A stretch of 64,000 bases of DNA, taken from contig NC_043748.1 in the NCBI RefSeq assembly GCF_902148845.1, positions 13,608,445-13,672,444 on the forward strand, read 5' to 3'. This DNA comes from Salarias fasciatus (lineage: Eukaryota; Chordata; Actinopteri; Blenniiformes; Blenniidae). Under the pieces are notes generated by a model, which did no database searches, had not been told where the DNA came from, and saw nothing but the letters and a program-made list of their open reading frames with translations. Position numbers and translations under genes: made by a program. Of this stretch, positions 50,789 to 63,709 are shown piece by piece (position 1 is the first letter of the stretch; each line of letters opens with the position of its first letter).

Positions 50789-52046
50789 TGTATAATTCCA
50801 ATTGCTTCACGACAACTGCTTCGACAAAACAAGACATTTGATGGCAGCCTGGAAGGATCTGTGAAATTGTGCCTGACTAATTTTGAAGACATTTGCTGAA
50901 AATTGCCAGTGACTCAAAATAACGGATAATTGATTCTGCTAAAGTTATTTGTCCATTGAGAAGATTTCTATCATTTTGCTTGTCATCAATTACAGTGTAA
51001 ACAGTTTTTTGGAGCCTGGAAAGAATCTAATCATTTGAAAATGTCACTTTGGATTCATGCAAGTGGGCAGTTTTTGACAATCTGTGAGGATTTCACACAC
51101 AAACCGTTGTTCCACAAATTGTTCAGCCTTCAGAGAGAGAGAGAGAGAGAGAATAATGAGTTTGTGGAATTTAATTGTGTTTACAAAGATGCTCTTCTTA
51201 TGTGGAATCGTAGGTCAGTGATTAAAAGGATAATTTCTTGGTAGATTTATTTTAAAATTAACAGCTAGGTGTACTAAATTGAGGGTATTGACTTACTTTT
51301 ACTTTGTTTTCTTACAGTACGGTGACAGTCGTTTGTTTTTTTGATATTTCCCACAGGTCCATCAACAAAGACCAGTTCCAGAGAAAGAAGAACGACACTC
51401 TCGACCCAGAGCTGTATGTGCCCGTCTTCTTCTCCTCCTCTCATTAGCGCTCTCTGTTTCTATTTCGCACCTCTCTGCAAAGCCCCAATATCCATTATTG
51501 TGTTTAGTTTGTATTGTGTAACGGTTTCTCTGAGCGCCCGAACAAGGTGTTCCATCGTGCTCGATGCGTTTGCGATATTAACTCGTGGATATTGTCTGCC
51601 TTTTGTCTTGTGAATCTTCTCTCCGCTCAGACTTGTGGAATGTACCGACTGCGGTCGTAAAATGCACCAGATCTGCGTCCTCCATAATGATACCATATGG
51701 CCGTCAGGGTGAGCCAGCTGTCGCACAACACTCTCCTCACCATCGGTTAGCGTGATGTTGCCTGGAACTCAAATCTGTATTCTCTGAAGAAAGAAAAAAG
51801 GGGGGGAAAAAAAAAAAAATTAAGACTCATTAAAAGAATCAATTAGGCTGCAGGAAAGCCACATCTACATGGGTGAACTGCCGGGGAAGATCGCTCGCAG
51901 CTCTCCAGTCTTTCCGTGCAGCTTCGATCGAGAGCCGTAAACTCTCTTTTAAGTCTGGATCATTTCATGGAGGCAGTAACGCTGCCCAGAGTTGTGACAG
52001 CAGATACGCATGCAAGCGAAGCGGATTCCTCAGAGTCTGGTTTCCC

Positions 52047-52079
<33 letters not shown>

Positions 52080-55000
52080 TCTGTTTGTAATTAAAAGACG
52101 TGAGCAATTTCCCCACTCATTATCGTTGTTTATAGAACTGAGGACGGACATAAAGGGCCGAGTCATCTCTTGATTAAAGCCACTTAATCACCGACTTTAG
52201 TACTTATTGTGACAGAGCGGACGGTAACCTGCAGATGTGACCATGTGCCTTTTGTTTCCTCCTTAACGACAGCTTTGTGTGTGACAACTGCCTCAAAAAG
52301 GCCAATAAGACGCGGAAAGAGAACAAATACGCAGCCAAAAGTAAGTGGAGACACGATTTTGATGAATTCACAGCTCTGCTACCGTTTCTTTTAGACTCAT
52401 TTGACAAAGAACAATATTTCTACAGCTTTGAGATTGTTTTAGATGCATTGCAGCTGCTTGTTTAACTGATCAGATCTACAAATCGCTGGGATAGTATATT
52501 TGATATTTTGGTGAAACTGATGTTTGCACGATGTAATGAGTTGGATTTTCGCCACTGCACATGAAAAACATGAGAGATCTGTTTTAACTTGGCAGAATTT
52601 AGCATTCTACCGTTTCGAGCACATACTGTCTTCAGCAAAGTGCCTCATCGGACGGTTAACGGTATCCAGCCGTGGAGATTACCTGATTGGCTTTGAACGG
52701 TTCATAAAGGACACACGTTTACTCCTCATGTGACGGCTGTTTGAGGGTTTTTGTTCTGTAGCGTTATAACAGACTCTTAAACTCATCCTAAAAGCGTGCA
52801 GCACCACTTTTATTTTTCATCAATGCAAACAAAGAAAAAAACAGCTGTTTTTCATTCAGTCATGCAGACACACAGTTGAAGGTCACAAATAATCCAAATT
52901 TGAGTTTTCTTTTTTCCTTTAGCAGCTTGCACACATGAACCACATGTTGCAGACTGATATTTTAACTAAAATTCAGTAAAGATCAGCCTGAGCAGATTTG
53001 TTTCATGTTTCCATTGTTTACTATTTGATAACATGCATACTAACGACTCCACATTCTGAATATGATCTATTTTATTGCACATGTTGTTTTCCCCCCAGAC
53101 TAGATTTTATCCTCAGTCTTTGTTTCTGCAGCTAGTCTCTCGTTGAGACACAAGGCCTCCCTCTGAAGAGACTCGTTTCACTCAAAACAAGCAATACTGA
53201 AGCAGAAAACAATACTGTCAGTCAGACATACGGTTTCTGGAAAGTACAAATCCCAAGTGCAGCAGCTTTAAAAGGAACACATTTTCACAGATTTTTCAAG
53301 AGTCTTTTTTTTTTTAATAAGCATTTAAAACACTAACTGGAGGCCGCGTCCCCGGCCGTCCCACAGTGGATTAGGTAATCTTATGCCTCAGGCAGGCCAG
53401 TGTTGGTCAGCTGTATGTTTGAAACATAACGGATCATTTATTAAAATAGCTTTCACACCATTGTTTTTACAGATTTCACAAATTTGGTCCCTGTTTTTTT
53501 CTTGTTGTTTTGTTTAAATTACACAAGACAAATCAACCCAACTCGCTTTTATCTGTTATGTCAAGAAATGAAGGAAGTGTTTTGTCTGTTGTGTGCAGTC
53601 AGGGCTCAGTGTCTCAGCTGCGTCTGTCTGTGGTTTATGCTGCTATTTTTCAAGCTGAGCAACAAGGGAGCTAAAATGCCTGCAGTAGAAGACAGATTAA
53701 TGAAGACATCCACAGCAGGGATCGATGTTTCTCTCATATCTGTTTTTTTGTTGTCTCTACATTCCAAACGTCTTCATCTGTTTGTTTTTGGGTTTGTTTA
53801 TTTGTTTTTTACTCTCACAGGACTTCCTCAGACAAAGCTGGGGAGCTATTTGGAGTCGCGAGTGAATGACTACCTCAAGCGGCAGAGTCACCCCGAGTCG
53901 GGCGAGGTCACCATCCGCGTGGTCCACGTTTCAGACAAGGTGGTGGAGGTGAAGCCGGGCATGAAGTCCAGGTACCAGATCTCGATTCGCCAGCACGTGT
54001 GTTTGATTAATGTGTAACATATCCAAAAGTTAAGGACAGACGGTTGAAACATTACCTCTCAGAAAAGGCTGGAAACCGGACATGAGCACTCTGGAAATGG
54101 ATCGCTGTTTAGGAGCACATCTGATTCAGTTTGGCTGGCATGTGATTAATCGCAGTCCACACTGAGGAGAGCAAGTACTCCATCAAGTTGAGGATCGGGA
54201 CACATTTAACACGTTTAATAAAATCTGTGTGGAGGAAGCAACAACCGCACACAGTTGTTGCAACACTACAGTGACCGCATTGCACAATTGAGACAAAGCA
54301 GCTGCTGCGTAGTGACTGGGATTGTTTACTAAAGTGTGAGATGAATGTGGTGGAGCAACGGCACACACCAGCAAGAAGACCTTTTTTTTTATTCTGTGGT
54401 CTGCTCATCAAGTCGGACACAGACATGCAGTAAATTCTCTGTGATGAGATTAGGCTTGATTTATTGTCCTTGTCTAACTTCACCCTTGCTTCTTTCCTTC
54501 AAGGTTTGTGGACAGTGGCGAGATGGCCGAGTCGTTCCCGTACAGGATGAAAGCCTTGTTTGCGTTTGAGGACATCGACGGCGCGGACGTGTGTTTCTTC
54601 GGGATGCACGTCCAGGAGTACGGCTCAGACTGTCCGCCTCCTAATCAGAGGCGGGTGTACATCTCGTACCTGGACAGCGTGCACTTCTTCAAACCTCGAC
54701 ACCTCAGGACTGCTGTCTACCACGAGATCCTGCTGGGCTACCTGGAGTACGTCAAAAGGCTCGGGTAAGAAGGACGAACCCATCCAAACACCCGTCAGTG
54801 GACTTCTTAGAGCCACAGGAGGATATTACTGCCAAATTCAGTGTTTATTCATCCAGCTTTGTCTCCGGTTATTAGAAGCTGCGGTGAATTTAACTGCATG
54901 TCTCCGTGTGACAGGTTTACTACGGGTCATATCTGGGCCTGTCCTCCCAGTGAGGGCGACGACTACATCTTCCACTGTCACCCGATGGACCAGAAGATCC

Positions 55001-58000
55001 CAAAGCCCAAACGCCTTCAGGAGTGGTACAAAAAGATGCTGGACAAGGCCGTTTCCGAGCGCATTGTTCACGATTACAAGGTGAGATATTTGATTGAAAT
55101 TCTCATGTTGCCTTCCTGTTAGAACTGTCATCTTGTGGCCGATGCTCTATAGTTTCATCTATTTTAACGTCACCTTCTTCCTCTTTGCCTCTGCAGGACA
55201 TCTTCAAACAGGCGACAGAAGACCGGCTGACCAGTGCCAAGGAGCTTCCATATTTCGAGGGCGATTTCTGGCCCAACGTGCTGGAGGAGAGCATCAAGGA
55301 GCTGGAGCAGGAGGAGGAGGAGAGGAAACGGGAGGAGAACAGCACCTCCAACGAATGCACTGATGTGAGTAGGACGCAGACGCCTCCTGCAGACTCGCTT
55401 TTCGTCACAGCGTCGATCCTGTTTGTGTCGACGTTCGCTCTAATGCGACAATAAACAAACATTCACAGGCCACTAAAGGAGACAGCAAGAATGCCAAAAA
55501 GAAGAACAACAAGAAAACAAGCAAGAACAAGAGCAGCTTGAGCCGAGCCAATAAGAAGAAGCCAGGGATGCCCAACGTTTCCAACGACCTTTCCCAGAAA
55601 CTCTACGCCACAATGGAGAAACATAAGGAGGTATGGAAGTCTGCTGTGGCTGCTTTGATTGGTTCGTACATAATTATACCAGTAAATCAAAGTGACTTGA
55701 ATCACTTGAGGGTGGAACTCCATCCTGAAGGGGGGAAAACAATGGCAGAATTTGATTAAAAGGTCAAACTCCTCCTCTCCACGGTCATTTCCAGGTCTTC
55801 TTTGTCATCCGCCTCATCGCCGGCCCCACCGCCAACTCGCTGCCCCCCATCACCGACTCGGACCCCCTGATGGCCTGCGACCTGATGGACGGCCGCGACG
55901 CCTTCCTGACGCTGGCTCGGGACAAGCACTTGGAGTTCAGCTCCCTCCGGAGGTCCAAGTGGAGCTCCATGTGCATGCTGGTGGAGCTGCACAACCAGAG
56001 CCAGGACCGCTTCGTGTACACCTGCAACGAGTGCAAGCACCACGTGGAGACGCGCTTCCACTGCACCGTCTGCGAGGTGAGGATCAGGGTCTGGTTTTAT
56101 TCATCGCACGTTTTCACAAAAAGAAGATGAATGTTTACCACTTGTTGTGTTTTCAATGGTTCTAGTTTTGGTTGATCTTGAGATTAGATTTCTATTTCCA
56201 ATTGTATTTAAATGCTCCATCTCTCTCCTTTTTTTTTTTATCTCCAGGACTATGACTTGTGCATCACCTGCTACAACACCAAAGGTCACGAGCACAAGAT
56301 GGATAAACTGGGTCTCGGTCTGGACGACGACAGCAACAACCAGTCAGCGGCGGCCACGCAGAGCCCCGGGGACTCTCGCCGCCTCAGCATCCAGCGCTGC
56401 ATCCAGTCCCTGGTGCACGCCTGCCAGTGTCGCAACGCCAACTGCTCCCTGCCGTCCTGCCAGAAGATGAAGCGCGTCGTTCAGCACACCAAGGGTTGCA
56501 AGCGCAAGACGAATGGCGGCTGTCCCATCTGCAAGCAGCTCATCGCCCTGTGCTGCTACCACGCCAAGCACTGTCAGGAGAACAAGTGTCCCGTCCCGTT
56601 CTGCCTGAACATCAAGCAGAAGCTCCGGCAGCAGCAGCTGCAGCACCGGCTCCAGCAGGCCCAGATGCTGCGGCGGAGGGTGGCCAGCATGCAGCGGGTG
56701 GGGCAGCCGGCGGGGGGACCGCCGGGAGGGCCCATGGTGGGGCTTCCGTCCCCGGGAAACGGCGTCACCACGGCGCCCAGCACCCCGACGTCTGTTGGAA
56801 CCCAACCTCCAACTCCACAGACCCCAACTCAGACCCTGCCTCCGGTCCCTCAGCAGGGGATGGGTCCTGGACCTGGAGCGCAGCAGCAGCAGCAGCAGCA
56901 GCAGCCACCGCCAGGCGGGATGCCTCCTCAACACCCCCTCCATCACCAGTACCAGCAGATGGCAGGCGGAGGCGGCGGGTCAGGAGGGATGATGAATTCA
57001 CCTCAACATCAGCAGCAAATGCTTCCTCAGGTCCAGCAGCAGCAGCAGCAGCAGCAGCAGGGTGGACCTGGACCTGGACCCAGCCCCCAGCAGCTCCAGC
57101 AGCACCCCAACAGTTTGCCCCCGTACGGCAGCAGACCCCCGGGCTCCTCTCCGATGCACCAGTCCCAGGGAAAACCGGTCCTGGGCTCGGCCACGCCTCC
57201 CCAGCAGCAGCCCGGCGGTCCCGTCATGCCCGGAAACGTCGGCGGGCCGCAGCTTCCCAACCAGCCGCAGGGTCAGCCCCCTCTTTCGCAGCAGCAGCAG
57301 CAGCAGCAGGCGCCCTCCGGTCCTCCCCCAGCGGCGGTGGAGATCGCCATGAAGATCCAGCAGGTGGCCGACGCCCAGAGGAAGATGGCGCTGCAGAGGC
57401 AAGCCGCCCAGGCGGCTGCGGGCCTCATGCCCCCTCACCCCCACCACCAACAGGGGCAAGGCCAGCAGATGGGCATGGGTCACCCCGGGGCAGGGGGGAT
57501 GGTCGGGTCTCAGGGGATGCCGCCGCAGACCCCCGCAGCCGTGGCTGCTGCCCGGGCCCACATGGACCAGCAGCAGAGCGCCCCTCCGGGGATGATGGTC
57601 GGCGCCGGTGGGCCCATGCAGCAGCCCCAGCAGGGTAACCTGCCACAAGGCCAGCTGCCCCCTCAGGTGCAGCTGCAGCAGCAAAGGATGGGCGCCCCGC
57701 TCCAGAACCCCCAGCAGCAGCAGCAGCAGCAGTGGGCGGGTCCGGGGATGGCACCCCAGCAAAGGCAAGCTATGATGAACCAAATGGGCCATCCCGCCAT
57801 GATGGCAGCTCAGCACCATCAGCAGCAGCAGCAGCAGCACCAACAGGCTCAGGGCCACGCTGCCTTGATGAATATGGCGCAGCAGCAGCAGCAAGGTGGT
57901 GCTGGCGGCGGGGTCGCAGGGGGAGCCGTTCCCGGGGCTGGCGGTATTGCAGGACTCACCGCCGGTGGGAACATCCCCCAGGCAGCCCTCCAGGAGCTCC

Positions 58001-59484
58001 TGCGGACCCTCCGCTCGCCCAGCTCGCCGCTTCAGCAACAGCAAGTCCTCAACATCTTGCGGTCGAACCCACAACTCATGGCTGCGTTCATTAAGCAGAG
58101 GGCCTCCAAGTACAAAGGCGGGCAAGGCGGTCCTGGTGGGCCAGGAGGTGTTCCAGGAGGGGTCCCAGGAGGTCCAGGTTCCACTGGGGGTCCGGTTGGA
58201 AACGTCATTCCCGCCGGGGTCCAGCAGGTGAACATGAATGCTGCAGGTGCCGGACAGCCAGGCATGCACATGGGGGGCCAGGGAGGAACGAACGTCAACA
58301 TGGCTGCCATGGCTCAGCTGCAGCAGCAGCAGCAGCTGCAGCAGCAGCAGCTACAACAACAACAGCAGCAGCAGCAGCAGCAGAGACCGATGCTCAGTGG
58401 TTTACAACAGCAGCAAGTTGCAGCTCTGCAGCAGCAACAGCAGCAACAACAAGGGGTAGGAAGAGGAATGCAGAGCCAGGGGCCGCAGATGGGAAATCTC
58501 AACGGCCCGCAGTTCAGAGAGCTGCTGATGAGACGACATTTCCAACAACAACAGCAGCAGCAGCAACAACAACAGCAGCAGCCGCAGCAGCAGCAGATGG
58601 TGAATCACGGTCAGTTCCAGCAGCCGCAGCCGCCACAAGGTCAGGGATTCATGGGACAGCCTGGGATGCAGCCTCCCACGGTGGGGCAGGGACCCCCGCC
58701 TCAGCAGCCCGGAGGCCCCTCGGGCCCCCAGGGCCAAGGTTACCCGGGGTCGGTGGCCCAGCAGCAGGCCACCGCCGCGCTCCAGCAGAGGCTGCAGCAC
58801 CAGCACCACCTCCAGATGCAGCAGCAGAACAGCATGGCCGGCCTTCAAGGCGGAGACGGGGGGCCGGGTGGTGGGGGCGCGCCGCAGCCGCCTCAGGGCC
58901 CTCAGCCCCCACAGGGCGGTCCCCCGCCTCCATCTTCTCAGGCGCTGCTCCAACAGGCTCTCCATCAGAGGCTGCTGCAGCAGCAGCAGCAGCACCTGGG
59001 CTCCGGGGGGTCACCAGCACAGCACAGCAATCCCATGAGCCCCCAGCAGCCGCAGCAGATGGCGCAGTCCCCGCACCCCCACCTGCAGGGCCAGGCGCTG
59101 CCCACCTCCCTGGCCAACCAGGTGCGGTCGCCGCAGCCGTCGCCGCGGCCGCAGTCCCAGCCGCCGCACTCCAGCCCGTCGCCGCGCATGCAGCCTCAGC
59201 CCTCGCCGCACCACATCTCCCCCCAGATGCAGACGGGGTCGCCGCACCCGAGCCACCTGAACCAGCACCACCCGGGGATGGTGGTCCCCCCCCAGCAGCA
59301 GCAGCAGCAGCAGCAGCCCGCCTCCCAGCAGCAGCAGCAGCAGAGCGCTTTAGATCAGTTCGGATCGGACCAGAGCGCCATGCTGTCTCAGCTGAGCGGC
59401 ATGGCGGGTCTGCACGGGCCGGGGGGCAACGGCCAGGACCCCATGGGCCAGAACATGAACCACAACCCCCTAGACATCATGTAG
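33099..59484 (+). CDS. ep300: Histone acetyltransferase p300
   Basis: Thirty exons sum to 8517 bases, 2838 residues (human 2414): 33099-33192, 35284-35903, 37569-37748, 39411-39708, 40187-40300, 40519-40761, 40913-41015, 41092-41220, 41386-41503, 41823-42006, 42225-42302, 43258-43343, 43479-43631, 43733-44254, 44370-44609, 44682-44877, 45093-45211, 47139-47378, 48479-48567, 49755-49835, 51357-51413, 51631-51708, 52273-52340, 53821-53971, 54504-54764, 54915-55080, 55197-55364, 55469-55630, 55795-56076, 56248-59484. Nuclear coactivator that acetylates histones and transcription factors. Domains: receptor motif LSELL (exon 2); TAZ1 about 337-430; KIX about 573-660; SUMO-type VKME/VKVE/CKIEPMD (exons 15-16); bromodomain about 1120-1230; RING and PHD about 1240-1363; HAT to about 1740, with YLDS, LQEWYKK and [10 protein letters not shown] holding the CoA/substrate residues and a lysine-rich autoregulatory loop in exon 28; ZZ; TAZ2 about 1799-1890; IBiD about 2334-2385. 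SRAEYYHLL and the LDIM end favour p300 over CBP. Teleost a/b copy unresolved. Confidence 0.96.
33321..33345. repeat. T25 homopolymer
   Basis: Uninterrupted T run in ep300 intron 1, about 130 bases after the exon 1 donor. Confidence 0.95.
34389..34410. repeat. T22 homopolymer
   Basis: Second T run in ep300 intron 1. Confidence 0.95.
35581..35902 (+). repeat. ep300: CAG-rich glutamine tracts of ep300 exon 2
   Basis: Short in-frame CAG runs (35600-35614 and 35820-35835) encode Q4-Q6 tracts within a Gly/Met/Gln-rich segment. They are part of the coding exon. Confidence 0.8.
44059..44105 (+). repeat. ep300: CAG/CAA repeat encoding a glutamine tract in ep300 exon 14
   Basis: About six CAG units followed by CAACAACAACAA encode a run of about eleven glutamines within a proline/glutamine-rich exon. 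CAA interruptions should slow repeat instability. Confidence 0.85.
44878..45092 (+). other. ep300: GC-AG intron of ep300 (intron 16)
   Basis: The only reading that joins exons 16 and 17 in frame (KKK then VFKPEEL) uses donor AAAG|GCAAGT at 44877/44878. GCAAGT with a preceding AAG is the classical GC-AG donor consensus; no GT donor nearby preserves the frame. The acceptor is a normal CTCCCGCAG at 45084-45092. Confidence 0.8.
49179..49470. repeat. TTG microsatellite and long C/T-rich tracts in ep300 intron 19
   Basis: (TTG)7 at 49179-49200 is followed by C-rich blocks at 49280-49300 and 49369-49450 made mostly of C with single T interruptions. The opposite strand is G-rich. Confidence 0.85.
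50757..50787. repeat. T31 homopolymer
   Basis: Longest T run in the window, in ep300 intron 20. Confidence 0.95.
51132..51152. repeat. (AG)n microsatellite
   Basis: About ten AG units in ep300 intron 20. Confidence 0.9.
52049..52078. repeat. (TG)n microsatellite
   Basis: About fourteen TG units in ep300 intron 22. Confidence 0.95.
56878..59343 (+). repeat. ep300: Multiple CAG/CAA glutamine tracts in ep300 last exon
   Basis: Long in-frame CAG runs occur at about 56881-56904, 57034-57060, 57289-57309, 57713-57732, 57822-57840, 58318-58384, 58429-58450, 58546-58598, 58975-58993, 59294-59319 and 59326-59343. CAA interruptions are common at 58351-58362, 58435-58450 and 58546-58575. They account for much of the protein's extra length over human p300. 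Confidence 0.9.
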
Positions 59485-60915
59485 AACTCCTCCGTATGGA
59501 CGCTCGGTGGTTCTTCGCACAAACTGCACTCACCCAGGACAGTGTTATTGTTATTACTTAGCCTTTTTTTTTATACTATTATTAAATGTTATTTAAAATG
59601 TTTTCAATAAAGATGCATTGAACTGAACTTCCTATGGGAGATGAACAATAAATCAAGCAGTCGTTAAATGAATTAGTATAAATGAATCGTAAGTTATTGC
59701 TGTTAATATATTTTTTTGCCAATAGTGGACAAAGTGGGGGGGCGGCGGGTTTCTCTTGCGCCGCTCCCCCCCCACCACCTCCACCTCTTGCAGAATACTA
59801 GAAAGTTGATATTTTTGGGGGGTTCGGAAGGGGCCTACATAGAAGTACTTGCCTTTTTTAAGAAATGTTTTTAAGATTTTAAAAAGTGGTCAAGAATTTA
59901 AAGAGAAAGTGATTTAATGCAAAGAACTTTTTTAATGGGTTTTCGTTGCGCATCATTCAGTCTGTCCATTTCTGTTTCACAGAGTGATGTGGATTCTTAT
60001 CAGTGTCAGTCCAAACATGATGCATATCTTCCTTATTGAGATGTTTGGGTTCGCTTTATTTATTTTTGTTTCCTGGGGGGGTGAGGAGGCGTCACGTTGC
60101 CCCCCCGGGACTGCTACGATTCGAATAGAAATCTATTTTTGTTATTGACTGTTAAGATGGGTCGGGAGGGGTTAGTGAATCTGTTATTTCACTTTAGATG
60201 TCTTTAGTTGGGGGTCTGTCCAGGTGGGAGTCCACGTCAGTGTTTTTTTTTTTTTTTTTGCTTGAGGGTCTCGCTCCAGATGGACTTATTTTTGACATCC
60301 TGGCCGACTTCTGTATGGGACATCAGCCATGCTGTAAGAAGGGACGCCCCCCACCCCCCCCCCATATCGCGAAACATGCGCGCCCTCTCCCTCGAATGTG
60401 TGTGCACTCCTTCCTTATCAAAGACACTCAGTGCGGAGCAGCGGAGGCCTGGGGAGGGGCGGCGCATACCTGTGTGCCTGTAACATTTTGAGTACATGGG
60501 CTGGGATGTGAAGTTAAAACAAAACTGAAAAAAGAAGAAAAAAAAAAAAAAGAGGGTGGGGTGGGCTCCTTCTAGTGTTTTTAGGATTCTACTGTTTGGA
60601 GTAAACAGAGGATAATGATCCAAATGAACTGTGTTGCACAGAAATGAGGAGAAAAGAAGCGACGTGAGCGAGTTTTCTTCCTCGTCCCTTTGCTGCTTCC
60701 CGTGGACTTTAAATCCCCCCCCCACCTCCGTCCTCCTGCCGGCGGGGGCGGGGTGTCGAGCTACCCCCTCCCCACACAAACTCCATCCTCTTTATCTTTC
60801 TGCTAAGAACTTTGGGAGTTTAATTTAATATTTTTTACTGTACAAAGGAAACACAAACTGTGGACTCAAATACTGTTTTTTTTTTTATAATAAAAGTAAA
60901 ATTACCAATAATAAT
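59485..60915 (+). other. ep300: ep300 3' UTR with two polyadenylation sites
   Basis: AATAAA at 59606-59611 would give a UTR of about 140 bases; a second AATAAA at 60889-60894 would give about 1.4 kb. G-rich and C-rich blocks occur in between (59737-59775, 60345-60362). Human EP300 uses a UTR of over a kilobase, so the distal site is likely the main one. Confidence 0.6.
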
Positions 60916-63540
60916 CTGTTCCTCATGTGGCTGTTTGTTACAAAGCTGAGGTTCTAGTTTTCCCATCTGATTGTAATGGAACACGGATGTTCTGGAGTCT
61001 TTATAAGTTAGATGAGAAGTTTCCATCGTGTCATTAAAAGATTGATTACTCCAGAGATCTGCCACCTTCAGGACCAAATGAGCCACATGTGCCACTTTCC
61101 ATCAAATGAAGGTTATCAGGAGCCTCAAAACATGTTTAACCTTTAAGATGAGGAAAATGAAACGCGTTAAACTGCATCTTTTCTTGCATTCATCAAGTGT
61201 TGCTCCAGAAAATCTAAAGGTTTGAAGGGACTGTCATAAAACAGCCTCTTTCGTGTTCACAGTAGATAGCTGTATATATTTCATAAGCATTGTTTCCACA
61301 CGTCAGTTATGTCTCTTTGTCTTGTTCTTTAAAACTGATGCAGTTGAGCATTTGGCATAAAAGCAGAGCAGCTCTCCTTGATTTTTTTTTTTTTTTTTTT
61401 TTTCTGGGCTCAACATCCAGAAAACATTTTTACAGTTTTTATGACTGCAACTTTTTCACAGCGTTGAACCAGGGATTTCAAGATCTCTGTCAACTCCTGG
61501 AGTTGTACTTTTTGATTTCTGATGCATTCGTGATGCTCTCGGGCATTATTTAGCCAATATTGTACTCACGTTTTTTTCCAGCATCACGAAGCAGCCTCAC
61601 TATTTTTCTTTTTTTTTTTTTTACTGGACTGATCACCATGGTAACCTCTGCTGCGTGACTAAACCGATCCAGAGCAGGTTATCTCCAGAGCCAAGAGCGG
61701 TGCTGCTCTCCGATCAGATGGCTGGGAAACACATCCCCGCACGATCACACGCAGGCACGGCTACTGACTTTACAACGTTCGCTGGCAAATAATAATACAG
61801 CAGTAAATATTTCAGATGTGCTCCTCTGGTCAGCTCAGTGTCTGTGGTTTCCACTGCATCCAACATGAAGAGCACAGCAAAGTCCAACAAAATATAGAAA
61901 ATACACAAAGAAACGTGCATTATTTTAGTTTTACATGGAAAATACTTTGTGTTGAGATTTCAACAAGTCAAATGTGATTGAGTGTAATATGATATTGTGT
62001 TGCATAAAGATAATTTCCTGTCATTTATAACATCGGTTAGCAAAAATAAGCTTAGATCCCATTTTAAAATACAGATTTTCGTGCCTTGCTTTAAAATATT
62101 TTGCACTAGAAGGAAGAAAACCAGGAACAGCAGAGCACTGAATATGTAGACATCCATTTATTCACATTTTGCAAAGAGTAGCTCTTTAAATAGCAGAGAG
62201 ATTGTAATCGGTGCATGAAAAACATGTCTTACATATGAATCATTAAATAGTTTAATGTCATTTACATTCATATAAATACAGAAGGCCCCTCAGAAGGCCT
62301 GAACTTGGTGGATTTCTCATGTTTCTGCTGCACAGGTCCTCCATGACCTTCTGCAAACAAACATGCACGTGCAGCTCCATCAGCAAACAGCTTCTCTGCA
62401 CTTGTAACGCATTAAAACCTCGTATCTAGAGAATCTCCAGGATGATTTTTTTTTCCTCCTGCAGCTTCGGGCTGAGGCTGTTGTGGACCCCCCCTGCTCC
62501 CTCCTCTGCACACTGAGCTCCATCACTCCGTCAAACTGCGTCACGTGCAGCGTTTTGCCTTTGCTGAGGGCAACGCGCCATCTAGTGGCAGAACTTTGTA
62601 TATTAATATTCCACACAGAAGCAGAGGGATCGGATCCGCAGATTGGTGTGTTTGTACATCAACACTACAGCTTCTAAAACCATATTTCAAAACCCTCGAT
62701 CAGCCAGCTGACTGACGTTGGGAGCATTTTCCTTGGAATTCTTAAGTTTAATGAACCTCGTGCAGAAGTGCAGCACTTCGCAGGTGGACAAAATAGAAAC
62801 ACTATTTGAAATAAGGGCATCAATAGAGAGGAAACTGATGAGTCCCTGTCCTCGTGATTAGTTGAAGACAAATTCACTGGATGCCCTGTTTCCCAGAAAT
62901 ATTAAATCATAGTTACATGGAAAAAAAAGAAAAGATCAAAATGATTGGATTATTTAGCGTGTTGCACAACTGTATTTATTTGGATTATCCTTTTTTTTTT
63001 CTTTCTTTTTCAGTCTTTTTCAACAGCTGTTGCAGGCTACACCATGAAGTAGGAATGGGCATCTAATTTCCCCAAAGGGTTCCATGATGACTTGAATTTT
63101 GCTCAAGTTTTTAACAGTTTTTATGAGCTCCTATCATCCCCCCCCCCCCCCCCCCCCCCCAGATTTTTTTCTAAATTTGATCTGTAAATAGAAAAATATT
63201 TTTTTTTCATTAACCCTCTTTTTGTCTCACTGTGAAACAGTAATTTTGTGTGGTCCCTTAAAAAAATCACGTCTATTCAAAGAGTATACCTTCAGTTTAT
63301 TTTTTGTGTGCTTATCAGAGATATACTTCACAAAGTATCCTTGGCTTATTCTGAAAAGTATACACATTAAATTGATACTGATAAAGAAAATTAATATGTC
63401 CTTAATTCTGATCTTCTTCTTTTTTCAACTTTGTGAATTCTTATTCTAATATTTAGGAAGGAATATTGAAGAAGAGGATTGCACAATGGCACAACCCCTG
63501 AGTTCCCCCATCTCACAGTGAGAAGGCACTTGCTCTAAAT
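60916..63540. other. Intergenic after ep300; no gene seen
   Basis: AT-rich anonymous sequence with T runs (61381-61403, 61610-61622). No coding exon with conserved sequence was recognised on either strand; L3MBTL2, the human neighbour, is not here. Confidence 0.5.
63138..63160. repeat. C23 homopolymer
   Basis: Uninterrupted C run in intergenic DNA; also a place where assembly length is uncertain. Confidence 0.95.
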
Positions 63541-63544
63541 GCCA

Positions 63545-63630
63545 GAGTTTGAAAGTTCTCCCTGTGTGTGTGTGGGCTTCCTCCCACAGTCCAAAAAACA
63601 TTCATGTGAGGTAAACTAGTAACTTACTAA
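63545..63630 (+). mobile_element. Fragment of a teleost LINE-tail repeat
   Basis: AGTTCTCCCTGTGTGTG followed by GGGCTTCCTCCCACAGTCCA is the diagnostic core of this repeat; only about 80 bases remain. Confidence 0.6.
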
Positions 63631-63709
63631 TAAGTGTACTTCTTCTATACCTAAAGTGTCCCGACTGTGGACTTTTGAAAAACTAAAAGTGGTCCACTTT
63701 CTGCTTTAA

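Noticed and set aside
56344-58995. Long open frames on - and in other + frames across the last ep300 exon
   Set aside because: They arise because CAG repeats read as Ala, Ser, Leu or Cys runs in other frames; composition is low-complexity and mirrors the real frame.
33099-59484. Assignment as crebbp (CBP) instead of ep300
   Set aside because: The RAEYYHLL variant after KIX, exon 9-10 sequence and the short LDIM-type C-terminus agree with p300, and the surrounding genes are the EP300 neighbours.
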